A DNA stretch of 11,101 nt from Spirochaetales bacterium. Its GTDB lineage: Bacteria; Spirochaetota; Spirochaetia; ARS1246. Positions 1 through 6,631 of the stretch are shown piece by piece (the stretch's first letter is position 1; every line of letters begins with the position of its first letter). The translations under genes and the position numbers were made by a program. Location of the stretch: assembly GCA_018644745.1 (NCBI GenBank), contig JABGPX010000359.1, forward strand, positions 1 through 11,101. The letters run 5' to 3'. The notes beneath the pieces were generated by a model that saw only the letters and a program-made list of their open reading frames with translations, was not told where the DNA came from and ran no database searches.

Positions 1-1491
1 ACTGCCGGCGGGTATCGAATTGCTGTTCTCGCGGTATCCCTGTTTGGAGAGATGCCGGCCGCGGTACGCTGCACTTTCGATCCGGATGGGTCTTACGCGC
101 CGACATATATTCCCTTGGGAGTGGATAAAGCGTTTTGTGCCGGCGTAATCGGCATGGATATGCTAGATCCCCGGTACGATAAAGCCATCGAGATAGCAGC
201 TGAATCGGTAAGCATAGATTTCCTGGTTGCACCCCTCGAATATGCCGAACATCCGAATACGGCGAGAATCGAATTGGCCGGAACAGACGGCAAAACTCGG
301 CTGACAGTCTGGGCCAGATCCACAGGCGGCGGAGTGGTGGAGATTTTCCGTATTGATGAAACCGCGCTTGAGATAAGCGGAAAGTATCTTGATGCTTTTG
401 TACAGCTCGGTGATAAAGCTCCCTTAGATAAATTTCTGGGATTCGTGAACAAGGATCCGGCTTTCCAGCTGATCGGAGAAATTAATTCTAGTGTAGATAG
501 ATTCATCCAGATACGAATCCTGACAAATGCCCGGGAGGACGCCATGTGGCTGAAAGCCCGTGACGAAATAGAAGAGATAAGAATCGCCGATCCGGTGTTT
601 TTTCTGCGCAAAGGAGATCCGCTGTTCGAGAGCGCGGAGCAGATGGCGGAATACTCAAGATCCGCCGGGCTCACCCTTGGCGAAGCCGGCCTGGCCTATG
701 AAAGCGGTTTGCTCGGGATTTCCCAAGAGGAGGCATCCAGGGAGATGTATGCTCGCTATGAAGTAATGCGCGGGTCCGTGGAGGAAGGGCTCGATGGGAA
801 ATCCGCCAAGCTTGCCTGGTTGAAGCCCCATGCTGCCGGTATCGCCCGGGCCAATAGCGAGGGACGACTTCCCTTTGGAGGAACCCACACCAAAGCTGCG
901 GCTCGGGCGCTTGCGGTTATGCACACCTGCAACAGCCGGGGTATTGTCTGCGCCGCACCCACAGGCGGGTCAGCCGGAGTTCTGCCGGGGGTTTTGATGA
1001 CCCTCGAGGAGGAGCTTGGCCTTGACCGAAAAGCGCTGGTAGCTGCCGCATTTGCCGCTGGAGCGGTCGGCCTGATTATGGCGAAAAGAGCGACCTTTGC
1101 CGCGGAATCCGCAGGCTGTCAGGTAGAAATCGGTATCGCCGGTGCGATGGCTGCGGCCGCCGCGGTTGAAGCCGTAGGCGGAACGGCAAATGATGCCCTT
1201 GATGCCGCGGCGGTAGCGCTGCAGAATACTATGGGTTCGGTGTGCGACCCTGTTGGCGGGGGATGCGAGATTCCCTGTCATTCACGGAATGCTCTGGCGG
1301 CGGCCGCGGCGTTTACCAACGCCGACCTGGTTCTCGGCGGCTATCCCAATCCTATCCCTCTCGATGAGATGATCGACGCATCATATCAGGTCGGCCGAAT
1401 GCTGCCGTCTGAACTGCGCTGCACTGCGAGGGGAGGAATAGCGGTGACACCTTCGGCGCAAGCGCTGGTCGCAGAAAATCCAATTTCCTAA
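1..1491 (+). CDS. L-serine dehydratase, iron-sulfur type, single chain (5' end outside the window)
   Basis: Converts L-serine to pyruvate and ammonia using a [4Fe-4S] cluster, in the cytoplasm. The frame is open from base 1. The 17 codons before the first ATG (base 52) read TAGGYRIAVLAVSLFGE, which fits the start of the beta domain just after the family's GPSSSHTA motif. The ATG at 52 is therefore internal and the true start lies upstream. Numbering from that ATG, the beta domain runs to about 105, with HPNTARIE and STGGGVVEI. The alpha domain runs from about 197 to the end, with GGTHTKAAARAL and APTGGSAGVLPGV. C356, C398 and C409 have the 42- and 11-residue spacing of the three cluster ligands in the Legionella enzyme. 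With 496 residues visible and the N-terminus missing, it is longer than the usual 450-460, because about 90 unrecognised residues lie between the domains. The Legionella-type C-terminal cysteine is absent. The substrate could be another beta-hydroxy amino acid. Confidence 0.9.
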   Translation, partial: TAGGYRIAVLAVSLFGEMPAAVRCTFDPDGSYAPTYIPLGVDKAFCAGVIGMDMLDPRYDKAIEIAAESVSIDFLVAPLEYAEHPNTARIELAGTDGKTRLTVWARSTGGGVVEIFRIDETALEISGKYLDAFVQLGDKAPLDKFLGFVNKDPAFQLIGEINSSVDRFIQIRILTNAREDAMWLKARDEIEEIRIADPVFFLRKGDPLFESAEQMAEYSRSAGLTLGEAGLAYESGLLGISQEEASREMYARYEVMRGSVEEGLDGKSAKLAWLKPHAAGIARANSEGRLPFGGTHTKAAARALAVMHTCNSRGIVCAAPTGGSAGVLPGVLMTLEEELGLDRKALVAAAFAAGAVGLIMAKRATFAAESAGCQVEIGIAGAMAAAAAVEAVGGTANDALDAAAVALQNTMGSVCDPVGGGCEIPCHSRNALAAAAAFTNADLVLGGYPNPIPLDEMIDASYQVGRMLPSELRCTARGGIAVTPSAQALVAENPIS

Positions 1492-1530
1492 CCTCGGTAC
1501 TCCCCGATATGCAGGATTCTCGTTGCACCT

Positions 1531-1560
1531 CTTACGTTTGGTTTTGTTTCCCGTTATAAT
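1531..1560 (+). promoter_or_regulatory. Putative sigma-70-like promoter of the sulfatase gene
   Basis: A perfect TATAAT lies at 1555-1560. The best -35 at 18-bp spacing is CTTACG (1531-1536), which matches only three of six positions. The start codon is at 1566, so transcription would begin at or within a base or two of the ATG. No Shine-Dalgarno sequence precedes the ATG, which supports a leaderless transcript. Confidence 0.5.
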
Positions 1561-1565
1561 TCCGC

Positions 1566-2993
1566 ATGAGTAAACCTAACATTGTTATAGTTCTCGCTGA
1601 CGACACCGGATACGGTGACGTGTCATGCTACAACCCTGAATCACTAATCGATACTCCTGCAATAGACAAGCTCGCGTCCGAGGGTGTTCGGTTCACCGAT
1701 GCCCACTCGCCATGTGCTTTGTGCACACCCTCCCGTTACGGCATTATTACCGGACGCCACTATTGGCGCACTCCGAAGATGCACGCGTTGGTGATGCCGT
1801 ATGAACCGCCGGTTATCGAACCTGAAAGGCCCACATTGCCGGGCATGCTGAAAAATGCAGGCTACGGAACGGCCTGCGTCGGCAAGTGGCACCTTGGGTT
1901 TGATTATCACGCTCGGAATAGAGGGTACACTCAGATAGAAAAGGATATGGATTTCTCCCGGACTTTGGATGGAGGCCCGACGGAGCTCGGTTTTGATTAT
2001 TTCTTCGGCACCGCCGGATGCTCGACATCCGATCCGCCTTACTGTTTTATCGAGAATAACAAGACCGAGTCCATTCCTTCGATGGACAGTCCTGAGGAGT
2101 TTCACGGTCTGCCGGGATTTTTCCCGGGTGTGATGGCGGATGATTGGAGCGAGACGGATGTTGATAAAAGACACGTGGAAAAGGCCGTCGAGTTTATTGA
2201 TAATCATATTGAGTCCAAGCCGGAGGATCCATTTTTCCTGTATCTGGCTATTTCCGCGCCTCATAACCCCTGGCTCCCTCCGGAGTACACAGAGGGGGTA
2301 AGTCGAGAGGGCCCACGGGGAGATATGGGCGTTCTTGTTGATTGGTGCGTCGACCAAGTATATGAAGCGCTAAGCGCTCGCGGTATCCTCGAGAATACGC
2401 TGCTTATTTTCACCAGCGATAACGGACCGATGAAGGGACAGAATGGGCAGAAATCGTCAGGGAATTTGAGAGATTATAAAAACACCGCGTTTGAAGGCGG
2501 GCATCGTATTCCCTTTATCGCCCGGTGGCCAGGTAAAATAGAGCCTGGCACCGTGCGAGACGAGACCATCAGCCTTATCGATTTCTATGCCACTTTCGCG
2601 GAGCTCTTGGGACATACTCTTGATTCAAGCGAAGCGGAGGACAGCTACAGCGTTCTAGATTCTTTGTATGGCAATGATGAGTTTCAGCCCCGGCCCGTGC
2701 TTATTTCCGATACCGGCGGCCACTCATCAAAAGTAGGAGATTTCGCGGTGAGGGTCGGAGATTGGAAGCTCATTGTTCTGGCACCGGTGGATACTGATAA
2801 CTATGCAAGAAAGAAAAAGCCGCCGGAAGATGCGGTAGATGGAAAGCTGCTGTTCAACCTGGATGATGATCCATCGGAAACAACGAATCTGGTTACGAAA
2901 TATCCGGATGTCGTGGATCAGCTTGCCGCGGTTCTCGAATCGGTGAAAGCCCGCGGGAGCCGATTTATAAACATCTCGAGGATCTCCATCTAG
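1566..2993 (+). CDS. Sulfatase, arylsulfatase A-like (type I, cysteine type), no signal peptide
   Basis: Hydrolyses a sulfate ester, releasing inorganic sulfate. The 475-residue protein has the type I core: ADD at 11-13 (metal-binding D12 and D13), CTPSR at 53-57 (C53 is the residue oxidised to formylglycine) within a C-x-P-S-R ... TGR signature, GKWHLG at 106-111 (K107, H109), H233, SDNG at 284-287 (D285, N286) and K305. The C-terminal subdomain has the usual LFNLDDDPSETTNL element. The chain begins MSKPNIVIVLADD, directly on the first core strand, with no signal peptide or lipobox, so the enzyme should be cytoplasmic and act on a small imported substrate. A formylglycine-generating enzyme or anaerobic sulfatase-maturing enzyme is needed and is not in the window. 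It is the first gene of a likely three-gene operon. The substrate cannot be read from sequence; a phosphonate or phosphodiester hydrolase activity is a less likely alternative. Confidence 0.9.
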   Translation: MSKPNIVIVLADDTGYGDVSCYNPESLIDTPAIDKLASEGVRFTDAHSPCALCTPSRYGIITGRHYWRTPKMHALVMPYEPPVIEPERPTLPGMLKNAGYGTACVGKWHLGFDYHARNRGYTQIEKDMDFSRTLDGGPTELGFDYFFGTAGCSTSDPPYCFIENNKTESIPSMDSPEEFHGLPGFFPGVMADDWSETDVDKRHVEKAVEFIDNHIESKPEDPFFLYLAISAPHNPWLPPEYTEGVSREGPRGDMGVLVDWCVDQVYEALSARGILENTLLIFTSDNGPMKGQNGQKSSGNLRDYKNTAFEGGHRIPFIARWPGKIEPGTVRDETISLIDFYATFAELLGHTLDSSEAEDSYSVLDSLYGNDEFQPRPVLISDTGGHSSKVGDFAVRVGDWKLIVLAPVDTDNYARKKKPPEDAVDGKLLFNLDDDPSETTNLVTKYPDVVDQLAAVLESVKARGSRFINISRISI

Positions 2994-2998
2994 TGAAA

Positions 2999-3036
2999 AG
3001 GCTGTAATGCAGCCTCAGTAAAATAATGGTTTTTTT
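2999..3036 (+). terminator. Hairpin and separated T-tract between sulfatase and tautomerase genes
   Basis: A perfect 6-bp inverted repeat, AGGCTG (2999-3004) and CAGCCT (3010-3015) with a 5-base loop, sits just after the sulfatase stop codon. A run of seven T lies at 3030-3036, directly before the tautomerase AGGAG site. The T-tract is 14 bases from the stem, so this is not a canonical intrinsic terminator. It may be a weak attenuator or an mRNA-stabilising or processing hairpin. Confidence 0.3.
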
Positions 3037-3047
3037 AGGAGAGTTGT

Positions 3048-3275
3048 ATGCCCCATATCGTTGTAAAGCTGTATCCGGGAAGATCGGAAGAACAGAAAAT
3101 GAAGCTAACCGATGAGATAGTAGCAAGCGTGGCTAAAATAACCGATAGCGAAGAGTCGATTATCAGCGTCGGATTTGATGAGATACAGCCGGAGGATTGG
3201 AAAACCGAGGTGTACGATCCGGATATTGCAGCGAAGCCGGACACCCTGACCAAGAAACCCGGTTATACTCTTTAG
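3048..3275 (+). CDS. pptA: 4-oxalocrotonate tautomerase-family protein, PptA-like
   Basis: A small keto-enol tautomerase of 75 residues. The start MPHIVVKLYPGR exposes Pro2 as the N-terminal catalytic base once Met is removed. Overall it resembles E. coli PptA (YdcE, 77 residues), including the I-QPE-W pattern in the middle (IQPEDW) and the C-terminal KKPGY. Family members are trimers, dimers or hexamers of beta-alpha-beta units that act on 2-hydroxydienoates, phenylpyruvate and similar enols. The start is set by AGGAGA at 3037-3042, six bases from the ATG. It lies 54 bp after the sulfatase and 28 bp before the enolase-superfamily gene, so co-transcription is likely. In this setting it may ketonise the enol released by the dehydratase, or handle an unsaturated product of sugar-acid breakdown; that role is inference. 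The symbol reflects similarity to PptA, not proven orthology. Confidence 0.8.
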   Translation: MPHIVVKLYPGRSEEQKMKLTDEIVASVAKITDSEESIISVGFDEIQPEDWKTEVYDPDIAAKPDTLTKKPGYTL

Positions 3276-3303
3276 AACTCATAAAATTATCAGGAGACTC
3301 AAT

Positions 3304-4485
3304 ATGAAAATTGTCGGGATAGAAACGATTCCTGTAAGTCTGCCCGTCGGCAAGTTCAAGGACGGCTGCGATAAAGTTGGAGGAACAAGCCATCCCAAAA
3401 AGTTCTGTTCCGGGAGGACGCACAAAGGCGGTAAACAAACGAATGAAGACGAAACAATACTGCTGTCGAACGTCATAGTAAAAATCCATACCGATGAGGG
3501 TATTACCGGTATAGGAGAGGCGGCCTGTGATACTACCGAGCCGGTTCACGGCGTGAAGAATATGATTGATCGATATATGGCGCCTCGTCTGATCGGTCAG
3601 GATCCGATGGATTGGGAGTTCCTGATCGATCTCGTGTCCTGGGATTCCGAGCGCGGCGGCACACGATTTGCCACATCCGGAATCGATCTCGCACTGTACG
3701 ATCTAGTCGGAAAAATATTCGGTGTTCCTGTTTATACTCTCATCGGCGGATTCAGAAGGGACAAGGTTCTTGCTTCGATCGAGGTTGCCCGTAATACTCC
3801 GGAGGTTCAGGTAGAACATTGCTGGGAATATTATCAGCAGGGGGTCAGGGGATTTAAGGCTAAAATCGGTTCGAATCCTGCTCAAGACGCCGAATCTATT
3901 ATCGGAATAAGAAAGAAGCTTGGTCCCGATATCAGCCTGAGGGCCGACGCAAACTGCGGTTATACCGTTAAGGAAGCTATTACCTTTTGCCGTCTTGTCG
4001 AGCAGTCAGGAGCGGATCTCGAAGTGCTGGAACAGCCGGTAGCGAAGCTTGATCTAAGCGGCATGAAAGTGGTGAGAGAGTCTACGGAGACTCCTATTGA
4101 GGCAGATGAGAGCGCCTTTAGTCTTCAGATGGTCTACAATCTGCTTCAGGCCGGCGCGGTTGATCTTATCAACACGAAATGCGCCAAGGCGTCGGGCATC
4201 AAGGGAGTGTGCGAGTGGGCCAAAGTCGCCAAGGCCGCGGATACATCGGTGGTAATCGGCACCGAATGGGGCTCCGGCTTGAAAGTATGCGCGAAGCTTC
4301 ATCTCGGAGCGGCACTGTTAAATGCCGACCCGGTCGTGGAGTTCACCGAAATAATGATTCATGAGCTGCTCTTGAGAGAACCCTTGGAGATGGAGGACGG
4401 TTATATCCGGGTTCCGCGAACACCGGGTTTGGGAATGGAACTCGATGATGACAAAATCGAGGAGTTTCGGACGCCCGATGCCTAA
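3304..4485 (+). CDS. Enolase-superfamily enzyme, mandelate racemase/muconate lactonizing type
   Basis: Abstracts a proton alpha to a carboxylate, leading to dehydration, racemisation or cycloisomerisation, with Mg2+ in a TIM barrel. The N-terminal capping domain covers about 1-125. The barrel shows FKAKIG with K185 and K187 (the K-x-K motif), metal ligands D215 (RADANCGY), E243 (VLEQPV) and D268 (IEADES), then NTKCAKASG with K292 and K295 on the opposite face, and GTEWGSG around E321. Lysines on both faces place it with the muconate lactonizing/dipeptide epimerase subgroup rather than with the mandelate racemase or glucarate dehydratase His-Asp types. The first 50 residues contain a long, Lys- and Gly-rich loop at about 16-50, where this family's substrate-specificity loop lies. 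AGGAG at 3292-3296 fixes the start. The reaction is open: acid-sugar dehydratase, epimerase or cycloisomerase. The neighbouring aldolase and AOR favour a sugar-acid dehydratase (inference). Confidence 0.85.
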   Translation: MKIVGIETIPVSLPVGKFKDGCDKVGGTSHPKKFCSGRTHKGGKQTNEDETILLSNVIVKIHTDEGITGIGEAACDTTEPVHGVKNMIDRYMAPRLIGQDPMDWEFLIDLVSWDSERGGTRFATSGIDLALYDLVGKIFGVPVYTLIGGFRRDKVLASIEVARNTPEVQVEHCWEYYQQGVRGFKAKIGSNPAQDAESIIGIRKKLGPDISLRADANCGYTVKEAITFCRLVEQSGADLEVLEQPVAKLDLSGMKVVRESTETPIEADESAFSLQMVYNLLQAGAVDLINTKCAKASGIKGVCEWAKVAKAADTSVVIGTEWGSGLKVCAKLHLGAALLNADPVVEFTEIMIHELLLREPLEMEDGYIRVPRTPGLGMELDDDKIEEFRTPDA

Positions 4486-4500
4486 AGCTGTCCCGTTCGA

Positions 4501-4737
4501 TCAACCTCCGCCGATAAACGAGAAGATTTTTACATCGTCGGTATCCTTAAGGGTATAGTCCGGCTTTTTATTGAGTCCCCCTACAAGGTAAACTTTCGCA
4601 AGCTTGGGGGGAATACCAAGTTGATTAGAGAGTTCCCCGAGAGTTGTACCTTTGCCGACTTCTACAGAGCCGTCTTCGGCAATGGTATTTTCACCGTAAG
4701 CTTTTAGGATTGTGTAGAGGGAGACGAATACCTTCAT
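4501..4737 (-). CDS. MoaD/ThiS-family ubiquitin-like sulfur carrier
   Basis: A beta-grasp protein of 78 residues ending in IGGG. The di-glycine C-terminus is the family's hallmark: it is adenylylated and converted to a thiocarboxylate that donates sulfur to the dithiolene of molybdopterin or tungstopterin. Also typical are the N-terminal strand MKVFVSLYTIL, the TTLGELSNQLGIPP helix region and VYLVGG in the middle. Its start overlaps the AOR stop codon by one base (TGATG), so it is translationally coupled to AOR. This fits a dedicated role in supplying or assembling the AOR pterin cofactor, a common gene pairing for the AOR family. The tail has three glycines rather than two. No MoeB/ThiF-type activating enzyme is nearby, so a general one elsewhere must serve it. 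An alternative is a role in thiamine or thio-cofactor synthesis, but the context favours AOR. Confidence 0.85.
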   Translation of the reverse strand: MKVFVSLYTILKAYGENTIAEDGSVEVGKGTTLGELSNQLGIPPKLAKVYLVGGLNKKPDYTLKDTDDVKIFSFIGGG

Positions 4738-4739
4738 CA
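4735..4739 (-). promoter_or_regulatory. TGATG stop-start overlap coupling AOR and the MoaD-like gene
   Basis: On the minus strand the AOR stop codon TGA (4739-4737) shares its A with the ATG of the MoaD-like gene (4737-4735). Such overlaps allow ribosome re-initiation and keep the two products in step. Confidence 0.85.
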
Positions 4740-6611
4740 GATGCCGGCAAGTCCGGTTAATCCGAGGCTTTCCAATTTTACTTCCGACGGCCTTCCCTCA
4801 TCTCTGCTCCAATCTCTGGCGTCATAGTACTCATCCAGCATTGCATCAAAATCTGCTACAGCGCAATTTTCTTCATTCTGATAGATGCCGAATTCCGGTT
4901 TTTCCAGCACACGTAACGGCAGCGCATCGTCAGACCGGGATAAACCCTCCCGAAGGTTGAAGAGCCGATGCAGGTTCATCACACGTTCTCCCGTCGTAAT
5001 CAGATCCGTTGCGGTCATCTCAAAACCCGTAGATGCTGAGTACATGGCCGCGAGATGCTCGAGGGTAATACCGGCGTACATGAAGAATTTGCAGACATTA
5101 AGGATGTCGGGAACGATCAATCCGTCCTGGAGGATTTTCACAGCCTTGCCTTTTCCGGATTCATCCCACCTGTCTACGAGTTCAGGGTCTTTAAGTCCAT
5201 GGGACATTAAGTTCCAATCCATTTTTCCCGAGTCATAGGCCATCGCTTCAAGGGGGTGAATGTGACACATCCCCCGGGAAGCTGTAGCATAGGCGATCTG
5301 AAGCGCCTTTCCAGAACGGCCGTCGTGGGCCGGGCCTTCGAGGCCTTTGCAGTGAATTGCGAAGGCTTTGGTTTTCTCACCGAGCCGTTCAGACGCCTTG
5401 CGCACTCCATCGGCAAGGAGATCGCCGATTCCTTCACGAAGGGAAATAAGTTTTACCATTTCCGCCAGCACCCCGGAACTGCCCCAGCTTAGGTCTACGT
5501 CTTTGCCATACCCGGCGAGGAGACCAAACTCGGCGCACTCCATCGCAAAAGCGATACATGCGCCGGCTGATATGGTATCGACTCCGTACTCGTTGCAGAG
5601 CCAGGTACTGTGTACAGCCGCATCCATGTCGTCGTTGCATACAAAGGCGGTAAAGGCCGAGAGGGACTCATACTCGCATCCTTCATGGGAAGGCGTTTTG
5701 TAAGCGCCGTCTTTCACCGATGCTATTCTTCCGCAGGCTATCGGGCAGCCCCGGTAGCAGGGATTATTCCTGTCGAGGGAATTCTCATAAAATGAATCAT
5801 ACAGCGCTTCTCCCTTACCCCAGGAGTTGGACCGCCAATTCTTGGTGGGCCAGTCACCCGCGGCGTCGTTTGCCGCGATATCGCCAGCCGTGCCGTGCTC
5901 CCTAAAGCCATCAGCTGTGTCGCTGCTTCGTATTACGCCGCTTGCGGCCTGCAGGGATTCTTTCAAGCCGTCTGGGTCGGCCACCGCGGGGCGAAACTCT
6001 CCGTAGACTGCGATACCCAAAAGGTTCTTTGATCCCATGATGGTGCCGACACCGGCCCTTCCAGCTGCCCGATGGCCGCACATAGCGGTTGCGTAGAGGA
6101 CCTGGTTTTCACCTGCAGGACCGATAACAAGAGTCTGAACTTTTTCATTTTCGAGTTCTTTGCGGATTGCTTCCTGTTTGTCATTAACCATTCTGCCTCG
6201 AAGCTTATCCGCCGCTTTGAGCTCGGCTTCTCCGTCGATTATTGTGAGATAAACCGGCTCTGATGATCTGCCCTCAATAATTGCGGCGTCGAATCCCGCC
6301 TTTCGAAGCATAGGACCGAAGTCTCCGCCACATCTTGATTCGCCCCAGGCACCAGTGAGCGGAGATTTGAAGCACAGAGTAATGCTCCCGCCGCCGGGGA
6401 AACGATTGTCGCTCAGCGGGCTTGTCCCCAGGAACAATTTGCTGCCCTCTCCCAGCGGATCCGTGCCTGCTTCGAGTTCTTTGTATAGGTAGTATGCACC
6501 GAGTCCCACGCCTCCGAGGTATTTTGACAGTATATCCGCGGCGATATCTTCAATCGCCGCCTCGCCGGTTGAGAGGGATACTCGAAGCAGTTTGCCGGTA
6601 TAACCGTTCAT
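4737..6611 (-). CDS. Aldehyde:ferredoxin oxidoreductase (tungsten/molybdopterin AOR family)
   Basis: Oxidises an aldehyde to a carboxylate with ferredoxin as acceptor, using a bis-tungstopterin (or molybdopterin) and one [4Fe-4S] cluster. The length of 624 residues is close to the 605 of Pyrococcus furiosus AOR. The N-terminal domain starts MNGYTGKLLRVSLSTG with YLGGVGLGAYYLY at 31-43, followed by RFPGGGSITLCFKSPLTG and WGESRCGGDFGP. Cluster cysteines are C285, C289 and C293 (CYRGCPIACGR) and C507 (ILNVCKF). The GPEYE motif appears as GCEYES with E313, and H450 lies in RGMCHIHP. C285-x3-C289 differs from the C-x2-C of P. furiosus AOR. No signal peptide, so cytoplasmic. AGGAG at 6625-6621, nine bases from the ATG, supports the start. 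It lies 20 bp after the aldolase-family gene and is coupled to the MoaD-like gene. The likely substrate is the aldehyde made by the upstream lyase (inference). Confidence 0.93.
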   Translation of the reverse strand: MNGYTGKLLRVSLSTGEAAIEDIAADILSKYLGGVGLGAYYLYKELEAGTDPLGEGSKLFLGTSPLSDNRFPGGGSITLCFKSPLTGAWGESRCGGDFGPMLRKAGFDAAIIEGRSSEPVYLTIIDGEAELKAADKLRGRMVNDKQEAIRKELENEKVQTLVIGPAGENQVLYATAMCGHRAAGRAGVGTIMGSKNLLGIAVYGEFRPAVADPDGLKESLQAASGVIRSSDTADGFREHGTAGDIAANDAAGDWPTKNWRSNSWGKGEALYDSFYENSLDRNNPCYRGCPIACGRIASVKDGAYKTPSHEGCEYESLSAFTAFVCNDDMDAAVHSTWLCNEYGVDTISAGACIAFAMECAEFGLLAGYGKDVDLSWGSSGVLAEMVKLISLREGIGDLLADGVRKASERLGEKTKAFAIHCKGLEGPAHDGRSGKALQIAYATASRGMCHIHPLEAMAYDSGKMDWNLMSHGLKDPELVDRWDESGKGKAVKILQDGLIVPDILNVCKFFMYAGITLEHLAAMYSASTGFEMTATDLITTGERVMNLHRLFNLREGLSRSDDALPLRVLEKPEFGIYQNEENCAVADFDAMLDEYYDARDWSRDEGRPSEVKLESLGLTGLAGI

Positions 6612-6631
6612 AATCGATTTCTCCTGTAGTG

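Noticed and set aside
52..54. ATG with GGAG upstream as the true start of the serine dehydratase
   Set aside because: The frame is open back to base 1 and the preceding codons match the conserved beta-domain start, so this Met is internal.
93..674. Minus-strand open frame of 193 codons
   Set aside because: It lies antisense to the L-serine dehydratase and is Ser-rich and low in information; it is a shadow of the real gene.
1492..1520. Terminator after the serine dehydratase (TCGG ... CCGA)
   Set aside because: Only a 4-bp stem and no T-tract follows directly.
1523..1560. TTGCAC paired with TATAAT as a sigma-70 promoter
   Set aside because: The spacing is 26 bp, too long for sigma-70; only the TATAAT box with a weak -35 at 18 bp was kept.
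1644..2357. Long minus-strand open frame of 237 codons
   Set aside because: It lies fully antisense to the sulfatase, whose catalytic motifs are intact. Its translation shows no recognisable domain and it has no sensible neighbours.
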